From DASSNU01 sp035701265 (GTDB lineage: Bacteria; Gemmatimonadota; Gemmatimonadetes; Gemmatimonadales; Gemmatimonadaceae), in the NCBI GenBank assembly GCA_035701265.1, contig DASSNU010000002.1, positions 1-64,000 of the forward strand: 64,000 nt of DNA. Reading direction: 5' to 3'. Below, in pieces: positions 29,335 through 37,408 of the stretch. The notes under the pieces were generated by a model. That model did not search any database and was not told the origin of the DNA. It saw only the letters and a list, made by a program, of their open reading frames with translations. Numbering within the stretch: the stretch's first letter is position 1; the number at the start of each line of letters is the position of its first letter. Position numbers and translations under genes: made by a program.

Positions 29335-30230
29335 ACGGCGCCTGGGGACGCGGATGTGCCCGGCGCCGGCAGGTGGCGGAGCCGTGCCTCCTGCAGTGCG
29401 GCGTCTGCCGTCGCCCCGATCTCACGCGCCAGGTTGAGCGCCCGCTCGTGACAGCGCCGCGCGGGGTCGACGCTCCCTTGCGCGGACATGAGATCGCCGA
29501 GCACGCGCAGACACTCGATCTCGCGCCAGCGGTCGCCCGCCGAGGAGAAGTAGCCGAGCGCCACGCTCGCGAGCCGCTCGGCCTCGCCGTACTCGCCTAC
29601 GGCGCCGAGCGCCGCCGCCTGGTTGATGCGCGCGAGTGCCACGAGGTCGGCGTCCGCCACGCGCTGCGCGGCGACGCACGCCTGCTCGAGGAGCGTGATC
29701 GCGCCGCGTGGATTGCCGGCGTCCAGCGCCGCCCGGCCGGCGTTGTTCAGCGCGGCCGCCTCGCCCCAATCGTAGCCGACCTTGTGGAATGCCGCCGAAG
29801 ATTCGCTGAACAGCGATTGGGCATCGTCCAGCTCTCCTCGCTGAGCGGCGATGCTGCCAAGATTCTGGAGCGCGATCCCACGAATCCGGTGGTCGTCGTC
29901 ACAGATTTCCAGGATGCGGCGCAGTAGCTTGACAGCGGTGTCGAACTGCCCGCGACTCTGGTGCACCGCCGCCTCGGCGTTCAGCGCTTCGGCGTACAGA
30001 TCGTTCCGTTTCAGGGTGACGGCAATGTCGACCGATCTTCGGGCGGCATCGATGGCTTCATCCCAACGGCACTGCGTGCGAAGCACGCTGGACTGGCGAC
30101 GCAGCGCCTCGGCTGTCACCGCTGGCTCGCTCGCGCTTTCGGCAGCACGGTAACTTGCGATGGCACGTTCCAACACGCCGCCGCGTTCGTACCGTAGCCC
30201 GGCTTCAAGAAGATCGCGTGGTGCAGGCAT
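29331..30230 (-). CDS. TPR-repeat protein
   Basis: About 299 residues, nearly all tetratricopeptide helices: ERAIASYRAAESASEP, DEAIDAARRSVDIAVTL, FDTAVKLLRRILEIC, LDDAQSLFSESSAAFHK, PRGAITLLEQACVAAQR, YGEAERLASVALGYF and VDPARRCHERALNLAREIG. This gives about seven repeats in a soluble, signal-free protein, so it is probably a cytoplasmic protein-binding scaffold. The partner is unknown; the convergent kinase cluster is an obvious candidate. The start is uncertain: ATG at 30230 fits the beginning of the TPR fold, but it lacks a clear ribosome site, and ATG at 30251 follows an AT-rich CACAATACT stretch that could be a -10 region of a near-leaderless transcript. Confidence 0.82.
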   Translation of the reverse strand: MPAPRDLLEAGLRYERGGVLERAIASYRAAESASEPAVTAEALRRQSSVLRTQCRWDEAIDAARRSVDIAVTLKRNDLYAEALNAEAAVHQSRGQFDTAVKLLRRILEICDDDHRIRGIALQNLGSIAAQRGELDDAQSLFSESSAAFHKVGYDWGEAAALNNAGRAALDAGNPRGAITLLEQACVAAQRVADADLVALARINQAAALGAVGEYGEAERLASVALGYFSSAGDRWREIECLRVLGDLMSAQGSVDPARRCHERALNLAREIGATADAALQEARLRHLPAPGTSASPGAV

Positions 30231-30379
30231 GAACGTTGCCCGTACGGGCATTAGTATTGTGGACGCGCGCCAGCCATATGTAGACGGCGCCGCTCGAATT
30301 GCCAACTCTGTGCCGCCCGGCCGGACGCTCGGCCGATCAGCGGTCTGTGGTTTCCGCGTCCCTCATTCAAGGAGTAAGT

Positions 30380-30931
30380 ATGCGACGTCTCTCCGTGCGG
30401 TATCTCTGCTTCACTGCGGGCGCGCTGTGGCTCATCGCGGGCTGCGACGAACCGACGGCGACCCGGAGCATGACCGACGAGTCGCCGACGAGCGTGCTGT
30501 CCGAAGTCACGGCGACCGTGCTCACCGCACCGTCGCTGCTCGTCTGTCCGTCCACCACTGCGCAGAGCGCGAGCGCGACCATCGGACCGAACGGCGGGAT
30601 CCTCTCCGTCGGCGGCAACGTCGTGGTCATCCCGCGCGGCGCCGTGCCCACGGACACCAAGTTCACCATCACGGTGCCGGCGTCGCAGCATCTGGAGGTG
30701 GACATCTCCGCTGAGGGGTTCGACACCTTCAACTTCGCCGTCCCGGCGCTCATCGCGCTGGATTACGGCCGCTGCGCGGACAGCGCGATCCCATCCAAGT
30801 CGCTGGCCGCCTGGTACATCGACCGGAGTACCAAGAGCCTGCTGCAGCTCATGGGAAGCTTCGATGACCGCCTCACCCGGCACGTGATCTTCGCCACGGG
30901 GCACCTGTCCGGGTACGCGATCGCCCAGTAA
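30380..30931 (+). CDS. putative lipoprotein with ZU5-like beta domain
   Basis: A 183-residue exported protein. The signal MRRLSVRYLCFTAGALWLIAGC is followed by Asp-Glu after Cys22, a lipobox. The mature part has ATIGPNGGILSVGGNVVVIPRGAV split at about residues 70-95, a pattern typical of ZU5-type domains (glycine-rich turn, then PxGAV), followed by beta strands ending in FATGHLSGYAIAQ. Related bacterial proteins are secreted, but their roles are not established. AAGGAG lies five bases before the ATG at 30380, which fixes the start. It is a stand-alone gene downstream of a divergent TPR gene. Confidence 0.8.
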   Translation: MRRLSVRYLCFTAGALWLIAGCDEPTATRSMTDESPTSVLSEVTATVLTAPSLLVCPSTTAQSASATIGPNGGILSVGGNVVVIPRGAVPTDTKFTITVPASQHLEVDISAEGFDTFNFAVPALIALDYGRCADSAIPSKSLAAWYIDRSTKSLLQLMGSFDDRLTRHVIFATGHLSGYAIAQ

Positions 30932-31261
30932 TCGTTCGTCGCGCGCGGCATCGCGCCAGGAGACGATCCGGCGCGGCGCCCGCCGCGAACATCTCAGCCA
31001 TTCCGAAGCGCCGGCCGTACGCTCCCGCTGGATCGAGCGTGCGGCCGGTTGCGCTGTGTCGTCCGATGCTCTCCGGCGCGCATCGCTGCCGGCGCTCGCG
31101 TCGCGTTCGATCAGGCTGAAGACGGACGCGCAGCGCACGGTCCCACACAATGGATGCGACTGCGGTGATTGGCAATGGCGCCGCGCGGCACGCCCCATGC
31201 GCGCCTCCACCGGGGGGCTCGACTCGAGCCCCCCGACCGGACACTGCCCCGGAGGGAGCCC
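30932..31261. other. intergenic region before the site-2 protease gene
   Basis: No gene is supported in these 330 bases. They must hold the promoter of the M50 protease gene, but no clear sigma70-type boxes or hairpins were seen. Confidence 0.5.
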
Positions 31262-32389
31262 ATGTTCGGCAAGCCCATCCATCTGTTCACGTTCTCCGGC
31301 TTCGCCATCCGGCTGGATCCGAGCTGGCTGATCCTTGCCCTGCTCGTTACATGGTCGTTCGCCGTCGGCGTCTTCCCTGTGCAGGCGCCCGGGCTGGCGC
31401 GCGCCACCTACTGGGTGATGGGCGCAGCCGGCGCCGTGGGTCTCTTCATTTCCATCGTCGTCCACGAATTCTTCCACGCCGTGGTCGCGCGTCAGTTCAA
31501 CATCCCGATGCGTGGGATCACCCTGTTCATCTTCGGCGGCATTGCCGAGATGGACGCGGAGCCCCCCAGCGCGAAGTCGGAATTTCTGATGGCCGGCGCC
31601 GGCCCGCTCACGAGCGTGGTGCTCGGCGTCCTCCTGCTGGGCGTGGTGGCGGCGGGCGGCAGCGCGCTCCCACTCCCCATCCGTGCGGTGATGGGCTACC
31701 TGGGCGGGCTGAATCTCGTCCTCGCCGCCTTCAACGTGGTGCCCGCCTTTCCGCTCGACGGCGGGCGCATGCTGCGGGCCGCACTGTGGAGCTGGAAGAA
31801 GGATCTCCGGTGGGCCACCCGCATCGCGTCCACGGTGGGCACCGCGTTCGGGATTCTGCTCATCGTGGGCGGTGTGCTGCGCATCTTCGCCGGCGATTTC
31901 ATCGGCGGCATGTGGCTGGCGCTCATCGGGCTGTTCCTGCGCGGCGCCGCGGCGTCGTCCTACCGGTACGTCCTGCTCCGGCGCGCACTGGAGGGAGAGC
32001 CGGTGAGCCGCTTCATGACGACGCAGCCGATCGCGGTGAGTCCCACGCTCTCCGTGCAGGAGCTGGTGGACCAGTACGTCTACCGTTATCACCACAAGCT
32101 CTATCCCGTGGTGGTGGACGGCGGCCGCCTGGCGGGGTGCGTGACGTTGGCGCAGGTGAAGGAGGTGCCGCCGGACGCGCGCGGCACGACGACGGTGGGC
32201 GCGTTGGCGCACTCGTGCGCGCCGACCAACACCGTCCCGCCGCAGCTCGATGCCATGGAGGCGCTCACGCGAATGCGGCAGAGTAGCAGCTCCCGTCTGC
32301 TCGTGGCCGATGGCGACCGCCTGCTCGGTGTCGTAACGCTCAAAGACCTCCTCGGGTTCCTGTCGATGAAACTCGAGCTCGAGCGCTAG
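31262..32389 (+). CDS. site-2 protease family (M50) membrane metalloprotease with CBS domains
   Basis: A 375-residue inner membrane protein with about six transmembrane helices in the first 230 residues. The zinc site is HEFFH (about residues 68-72), with the second half NVVPAFPLDGGR (Asp ligand, about 158-169), as in intramembrane S2P proteases. Two CBS domains follow (about 245-370), the first beginning VSRFMTTQPIAVSPTLSVQ and the second near SSSRLLVADGDRLLGVVTLKDLL. CBS pairs bind adenosyl nucleotides and may regulate the protease. Bacterial members cut membrane-anchored anti-sigma factors or remnant signal peptides. A strong GGAGGGAG site precedes the ATG at 31262. No anti-sigma factor lies adjacent. 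Confidence 0.92.
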   Translation: MFGKPIHLFTFSGFAIRLDPSWLILALLVTWSFAVGVFPVQAPGLARATYWVMGAAGAVGLFISIVVHEFFHAVVARQFNIPMRGITLFIFGGIAEMDAEPPSAKSEFLMAGAGPLTSVVLGVLLLGVVAAGGSALPLPIRAVMGYLGGLNLVLAAFNVVPAFPLDGGRMLRAALWSWKKDLRWATRIASTVGTAFGILLIVGGVLRIFAGDFIGGMWLALIGLFLRGAAASSYRYVLLRRALEGEPVSRFMTTQPIAVSPTLSVQELVDQYVYRYHHKLYPVVVDGGRLAGCVTLAQVKEVPPDARGTTTVGALAHSCAPTNTVPPQLDAMEALTRMRQSSSSRLLVADGDRLLGVVTLKDLLGFLSMKLELER

Positions 32390-32488
32390 CGCTGCCGCAG
32401 CGTTCGCCTGACGGACATCGATCGCGCTCGCGTCGATCCGATCGCGACGCGCGCACACCATCCGCCCGACTCTGGGGCACGCCGCGCC

Positions 32489-33985
32489 TCAGGGACCGCT
32501 CGTGCCCGGCGGCGCGCCGTGCGGCAGCGGCTGCGGCATGTCGGCCGCCACGTAGGCCACGATCGCCATGACCGCCGTGCACATGGCCATCTCGTGCGGA
32601 TCGAGCTTGTCGATGGTGTCCGCCTCCGTGTGGTGGTACCAGAAGTACCGCGAGCCGTCCACGCGCAGCCCGATTCCCGGCACTCCCTCCGCCACGAGCG
32701 GGTCGATGTCGGCGTCGTCCGCGTCGCCGATCACGCTGTCCGCGTGGAGCGGAGCAAGGAGCGGCATCATCTGGCGCACGATGGCCAGCGCCTCCTCGCT
32801 GCCGGTGAATCCGAAGCCGTGCGGGGTGAAGACGCCGTTGTCCGTCTCCATCGCCAGTATGTGCTGCGCCAACTCGCCACGGTGCGCGTCGCGGTAGGCG
32901 CGTCCGCCGGCCACGCCGTTCTCCTCGTTCGTCCACAGCACCACACGCACGGTGCGGTGCGGGCGAAGTCCGAGCCGCTTCATCAGCAGCACCGCCTGCC
33001 ACGCGGCCACCGCGCCACCCCCGTCGTCCATGGCCCCCTGCCCCACGTCCCACGAATCGATGTGTCCTCCCAGCACGACCACCTGCTCGGGATGCTCCGT
33101 GCCGCGCAGCTCGGCCACCACGTTGCGGGATGGCGCAGGGGCGAGCGTTCGCGCGCTCATGCGCAGCCGCACGACCACGCGCTCCCCGCGGTCCTGCATC
33201 CGGTGCAGGAGCATGGCGTCTTCCACCGTGATGGCCGCGGTGGGAATGTGCCGCACTGTGGAGTCGTAGTGCATGTTCCCCGCGTGCGGCGTCCGCAGGG
33301 CGAATGGGGTGATGGAGCGCACCAGGCTGGCCACGGCGCCAACACGCGCCGCCGCCACCGCGCCGGCGGTGCGATAGCGTACGGTCTCCCCGTAGCTGGT
33401 GAACGGCACGTCGAACAGTACGATCTTCCCACGCGCCTCCGCAGCGCGGCGCTGCAGATCGTCGAAGCTGGTGACGACGAGCACCGGCGCGGTGATCCCT
33501 GCCTGTGGGGTGCCGATACTCCCGCCGAGTCCGAGCATGGGGAGCGCCTGGCGCCGCGGCGACAGCAGCTCCGCGGATTCCTCACCGCGCACCCAGTGCG
33601 GCACCATCACCCGCTCGGCGTGCACGTTCTCCAACCCGTCCGCGCGCATCTCGGCCAGGATCCAGTCGATGGCGGACTCGAGACTCGGCGTTCCGCTGAA
33701 CCGAGAGCCGAAGCGGTCCACCAGGGTGGTGAGACGCCCGAACTCGCTGCTGTCGGCCAGTGCGGCAGTGGTGAGGCGATCGGCCGCCGCACGGTAGCGC
33801 GCGGCGAGCGCCGTGTCGCGCGACGGGGCCGCGTCCTGCGCGGCGACGACCGCCGGGAGCGCGACGGAGAGTACGAGCGCGAGTGCGAGCGCGCATGCGA
33901 CGAGCAGCCTGCTCGTGACGTGCGACGATCGCGACGGATGCGGCGCCACGATGGGCGCGCGGCGGGAGCGGATGGCGAGTGGCAT
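32489..33985 (-). CDS. secreted M28 family zinc peptidase
   Basis: About 498 residues. The N-terminus is basic followed by a hydrophobic stretch (LLVACALALALVLSVALPAVVAAQ), a signal peptide. A PA-type insertion domain (about 140-270) precedes the M28 core. Zinc ligands can be placed at GHIDSWDVGQGAMDDGGG (His, bridging Asp), TNEENG (catalytic and ligand Glu), AMETDNG (Asp) and FWYHHTEADT (His). This is an aminopeptidase or carboxypeptidase of the Q-type group that trims peptides outside the cytoplasm. The exact start is unclear because several ATG/GTG codons precede the signal; ATG at 33985 is used here and a GTG nearer the hydrophobic core is possible. It diverges from the EamA gene. Confidence 0.88.
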   Translation of the reverse strand: MPLAIRSRRAPIVAPHPSRSSHVTSRLLVACALALALVLSVALPAVVAAQDAAPSRDTALAARYRAAADRLTTAALADSSEFGRLTTLVDRFGSRFSGTPSLESAIDWILAEMRADGLENVHAERVMVPHWVRGEESAELLSPRRQALPMLGLGGSIGTPQAGITAPVLVVTSFDDLQRRAAEARGKIVLFDVPFTSYGETVRYRTAGAVAAARVGAVASLVRSITPFALRTPHAGNMHYDSTVRHIPTAAITVEDAMLLHRMQDRGERVVVRLRMSARTLAPAPSRNVVAELRGTEHPEQVVVLGGHIDSWDVGQGAMDDGGGAVAAWQAVLLMKRLGLRPHRTVRVVLWTNEENGVAGGRAYRDAHRGELAQHILAMETDNGVFTPHGFGFTGSEEALAIVRQMMPLLAPLHADSVIGDADDADIDPLVAEGVPGIGLRVDGSRYFWYHHTEADTIDKLDPHEMAMCTAVMAIVAYVAADMPQPLPHGAPPGTSGP

Positions 33986-34124
33986 GTGGCGACGGGAGAG
34001 GGAGCGCGGCGCCGTGGCGCGCGCGGATGCGGGAGACGAGACAATCTGTGCGCGGCCGCTGTGGCGCTCAAGCGCATGCCGCACGCGCGGGAGATGCGGA
34101 GGGCGTGATATCTTTCCGCCCGAC

Positions 34125-35048
34125 ATGACACCCGCCTCTCTCGCCAGCCGTGCGAAGCGCGTGCCTCCCGGGCTGCGCTACATGGCCTACGGCGCCTTCT
34201 GGTTCAGCATCATGAGCCTGCTCGTGAAAGTCGCCGGCCAGCGGCTGGCGAGCACGGAGATCGTGCTCGTGCGCGCCGTCGTCACGCTCGTGCTCTCGAT
34301 CCTCCTCCTGCGGCGTGCGGGGCTCTCGCCCTGGGGGCGCCGCCGCGGACGGCTCATCCTCCGCGGGGTGTTCGGGTTCCTGGCGCTCATGTGCTTCTAC
34401 TTCGCGATCGTGCACCTGCCTCTCGCCGACGCGACCGTCCTGCAGTACACGAATCCCATCTTCACCGCCATTCTCGCCGCGCTCTTTCTGGGGGAGCGGC
34501 TCGCGCCGTCGGAGATCGCGTCGGTGCTCGCCAGCCTCGTAGGCGTGCTGCTCGTGGCGCGGCCGAGCTTTCTCTTCGGGGGGCTGTCCGCGCCGCCGCT
34601 GTGGGAAGTGGGGATCGCCGTGGCCGGTGCGCTGTGTAGCGCGAGCGCGTACGTTACGGTGCGGAGCCTCGGTACATCCGAGGACCCGTTGGTGATCGTC
34701 TTCTACTTTCCGCTGGTCACCGTCCCGCTGTCGATACCGGCGGTCGTCCCGATCTGGCAGTGGCCCACCCCATGGGAGTGGGCGGCGCTGGTGGGCATCG
34801 GGGTCGCCACGCAGATCGCGCAGGTGAACATGACGCGCGGGCTGCAGTTGGAGCGTGCCGGGCGCGCGACGGCCATCAGCTACCTGCAGGTGCTGTTCGC
34901 CGGCGCGTGGGGGATGATGTTCTTCGGCGAGATCCCGACGCTGCTGACCGTGGCCGGCGCGGCAATCATCGTGCTGAGCACGCTGCAGATCGCCACGCGC
35001 CACCGCCGCACGCCCGTGGAGCAGCGAACGCAGCCGGCGCCCGGGTGA
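34125..35048 (+). CDS. EamA/DMT family transporter
   Basis: A 307-residue membrane protein with about ten transmembrane helices in two EamA halves. The first (about 15-145) includes YGAFWFSIMSLLVKVAG, VLVRAVVTLVLSILLL and the family pattern LPLADATVLQYTNPIFTAIL with FLGERL. The second (about 155-295) includes VAGALCSASAYVTVR and GRATAISYLQVLFAGAWGMMFFGEIP. DMT members export small metabolites or take up nucleotide sugars and amino acids; the substrate is not predictable here. It is full-length, unlike the four-helix ArnE/ArnF proteins, so it is not an obvious substitute for the missing Ara4N flippase. The ATG at 34125 has no strong ribosome site. Confidence 0.9.
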   Translation: MTPASLASRAKRVPPGLRYMAYGAFWFSIMSLLVKVAGQRLASTEIVLVRAVVTLVLSILLLRRAGLSPWGRRRGRLILRGVFGFLALMCFYFAIVHLPLADATVLQYTNPIFTAILAALFLGERLAPSEIASVLASLVGVLLVARPSFLFGGLSAPPLWEVGIAVAGALCSASAYVTVRSLGTSEDPLVIVFYFPLVTVPLSIPAVVPIWQWPTPWEWAALVGIGVATQIAQVNMTRGLQLERAGRATAISYLQVLFAGAWGMMFFGEIPTLLTVAGAAIIVLSTLQIATRHRRTPVEQRTQPAPG

Positions 35049-35094
35049 AGCGCTCGGGGGTCCGCGACGGCGGCGCGCACGCGATCCGGCGCCC

Positions 35095-36201
35095 TCAGTA
35101 CACGCGATAGCGCTCCGCGTCGGCGCGCCTCAACTCGAGCCCGTTCCCGGGGCGCGAGCGATCGGGAGCGAGTAGGCCATCCACGGGGACGGGCGCACCA
35201 TCCAGCAGCATCTGCTCGATGCGCACGTGATCGTGGAAGTATTCGAGATGCCGCATGGCCGTCGCCGCGCAGGCAGCGTGCACGTGCAGCGACGGGGCCG
35301 TGTGCCCCGAGAGCGGCCGGGCGTGCGCCTGGCAGAGCGCATCCACGCGCGCGAGCTCGGTGATCCCGCCGCAGCGCGTGACGTCCACTTGCAGCACGTC
35401 CACCGCGTCGCACTCGAGCAGCCGCCGGAACGCGAACAGGTCGTAGCCGTACTCCCCGGCGGCCACGTCCATCCCGGCCGGGACGCGTTCGCGCACGAAG
35501 CGCAGTCCGTCCACATCGTCCGACGACACGGGCTCCTCGAACCACGTCACCCCGGAGCGCGCGAACGCCTCCGCCTGCGCGAGCGCGAGCTTCTGCGTGT
35601 AGGCACCGTTGGCATCGACGAACAACTCCACGCCGGGTCCGATCGCCTCACGCGCGGCACGCACGCGCTCGCGGTCGGCGCGCGCGTCGCGCCCCACCTT
35701 CATCTTCACTCGCGCAATGCCCGCGGCGGCCCAGCCGCCGAGCTGCCGCTGCAGTTGCTCCACGGTGTACGAGGTGAAGCCGCCGCTCCCGTACACGGGA
35801 ATCGCATCGCGCACGGCACCGAGCAGGGTGACGAGCGGCAGGCCGAGGACACGCGCCTTGAGATCCCAGAGGGCGCTGTCCACCGCGGAGAGCGCCATGG
35901 ACACGATCCCCGGACGTCCGAGATTGCGGATGCGATGACGCATGGCGTTCCACAGCGCGGGGACGTCCATCGCGTCACCCCCCTGCACCACCGGCGCGAG
36001 ATGATCCCGCACCACGCGCGCGGTGGCGGCGTCCGCATACGTGTAGCCGAGCCCCGTGTGCTCCGCGGCACTCACGTGCACGACGACCAGCGTGGTCTCC
36101 GACCAGGCGAGCGTGCCATCCGACTCCACACCATCGGTGGGGACGACGTACGCCTCCGCGGTCACGGCGCCGATCTGCGCCGAGGGCGCGGCGACGATCA
36201 T
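35095..36201 (-). CDS. enolase-superfamily enzyme, mandelate racemase subgroup
   Basis: A 368-residue enzyme with an N-terminal capping domain (about 1-115) and a TIM barrel. Catalytic features are visible: the KxK pair in RVKMKVGRD, metal ligands in FVDANGAY (Asp), WFEEPVS (Glu) and AAGEYGYD (Glu), then VDVTRCGG (Asp) and SGHTAPSLH (His). The KxK plus Asp-His dyad places it in the mandelate racemase-type subgroup, acting on acid sugars or related hydroxy acids by abstracting the alpha proton. The exact substrate is unknown. Its ATG overlaps the stop of the upstream membrane protein gene (ATGA), so the two are translationally coupled. A GGGGG stretch sits just before the start. Confidence 0.9.
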   Translation of the reverse strand: MIVAAPSAQIGAVTAEAYVVPTDGVESDGTLAWSETTLVVVHVSAAEHTGLGYTYADAATARVVRDHLAPVVQGGDAMDVPALWNAMRHRIRNLGRPGIVSMALSAVDSALWDLKARVLGLPLVTLLGAVRDAIPVYGSGGFTSYTVEQLQRQLGGWAAAGIARVKMKVGRDARADRERVRAAREAIGPGVELFVDANGAYTQKLALAQAEAFARSGVTWFEEPVSSDDVDGLRFVRERVPAGMDVAAGEYGYDLFAFRRLLECDAVDVLQVDVTRCGGITELARVDALCQAHARPLSGHTAPSLHVHAACAATAMRHLEYFHDHVRIEQMLLDGAPVPVDGLLAPDRSRPGNGLELRRADAERYRVY

Positions 36202-36704
36202 TGCCCCCGCTCGAGCAGAGAGAGCGACGCGTCGGCGGCGGCGCCGAACACCAGGTGCCCGGCCAGGGCGCGGGCGTGTGTCTGCCATGGGAACGCTGCG
36301 GGCCCCGGCGTGAGCCCGAGTGCGGGGGTGGCGATCTCGTCGATGAGGAGCCAGAACGCGATGCCGAATGCCAGCCCGCGCACGGCGGCCGGCGTGCGAA
36401 CGTGCGGGCGCAGCGACGCGTAGGTAGCACCCGCCACGGCGCCCAGCGCCCAGTGGATGGCGCTCCCCGCGCGCGGCCGCTGGTCGTCGGACAGCGCGAT
36501 GCCCGCCGCATCGGCGAGTTTGTCCGCTGCGGCCTCGTAGGCCGGCGTCCCGCCCCGCGCGCGATCCTCGCGCTCCCGGGCGTCGCGGCGCTCGCGCGCG
36601 TAGAGCGCGGTGGTGACCTTCCCCATAGCCCAGGTGGCGAGCGCACCCGCGACGATCCCATCCACGAGCGCCGCTCCCACCCCGCCGTTCCGTGCTCCGG
36701 CCAT
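36198..36704 (-). CDS. YagU/DUF1440-like inner membrane protein
   Basis: A 168-residue membrane protein with about three to four hydrophobic helices: ALVDGIVAGALATWAMGKV near the N-terminus, HWALGAVAGATYASL in the middle, and LAFGIAFWLLIDEIATPALG plus HLVFGAAADASLSLL at the end. The ATWAMGKV start and WLLIDE motif are typical of the DUF1440/YagU group, reported to affect acid resistance in E. coli. A charged loop (about 35-70, RERRDAREREDRARGG) lies between helices. An AAGGAGG site sits four bases before the ATG at 36704. It is the first gene of a two-gene unit with the enolase-superfamily enzyme, an unusual pairing. Confidence 0.85.
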   Translation of the reverse strand: MAGARNGGVGAALVDGIVAGALATWAMGKVTTALYARERRDAREREDRARGGTPAYEAAADKLADAAGIALSDDQRPRAGSAIHWALGAVAGATYASLRPHVRTPAAVRGLAFGIAFWLLIDEIATPALGLTPGPAAFPWQTHARALAGHLVFGAAADASLSLLERGQ

Positions 36705-36817
36705 GATTCCTCCTTGCTCGGCGAATCGGGAGCGCACGATCCATTCCGGCCGTGGGGAGCGGCACCGTCCGGCCGCGTCCCTTGGCCGCGACGCCCTGTC
36801 GATGTACGTTCCAGCAT

Positions 36818-37408
36818 ATGGCCTCCCATACATCCGCGTCGCGGCGGCGCAGACGTTCCGCACCCGCCGCGACGCCTCCTCACAATGGCGCCGCGGTGCG
36901 CGCCATGACCGCCGTGCGCCGCATCGTGCAGGCGCTGCACCAATCCGCGCGCGACGTCGAGCGCGCCCTCGGGATCAGCGGCGCCCAGCTCTTCGTGCTC
37001 GAGCAGCTCGCGCGCGAGCCGGCGGAGTCGGTGAACGCGCTCGCCGCGCGCACGGTCACGCATCAGAGCTCGGTCTCCGTGGTGGTGCGGCGCCTCGTGG
37101 AGCGTGGTCTCGTCCGCCGGTCGCGCGTGCGCGAGGACCGGCGCCGCGTCCGCTTGGAGATCACGCCGGATGGCGCCGCGGTGCTCCGGCGAGCACCCAT
37201 CACCGCGCAGGCGCGGCTGGTAACCGGGTTGCGCGCGCTCCCCGCGCGCAGCGTCCAGCGGCTCGCCGCCACACTGGAGCAGTGGCTTGGCGAAGCACGC
37301 ATACCGCTCCCTGCCCCGCTCTTCTTCGAGACGGGCGAGGGGGGCGGGAGCGCGCGCGCCTCGCGCAGACCCCCACGCACGCGCCGCGCCGCGTCGTCCC
37401 GTGAATAA
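36818..37408 (+). CDS. MarR family transcriptional regulator
   Basis: A 196-residue winged-helix regulator. The core (about 30-150) has GISGAQLFVLEQLAREP, VNALAARTVTHQSSVSVVVRRL (recognition helix) and VRRSRVREDRRRVRLEITPDG (wing). The flanks are basic and probably disordered. MarR proteins are usually dimeric repressors released by small phenolic or lipophilic ligands. The last eight bases overlap the start of the ClC gene, so the regulator and antiporter are co-translated and probably co-regulated. The start is uncertain: ATG at 36818 is used; ATG at 36905 is a shorter option, and neither has a good ribosome site. Confidence 0.85.
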   Translation: MASHTSASRRRRRSAPAATPPHNGAAVRAMTAVRRIVQALHQSARDVERALGISGAQLFVLEQLAREPAESVNALAARTVTHQSSVSVVVRRLVERGLVRRSRVREDRRRVRLEITPDGAAVLRRAPITAQARLVTGLRALPARSVQRLAATLEQWLGEARIPLPAPLFFETGEGGGSARASRRPPRTRRAASSRE

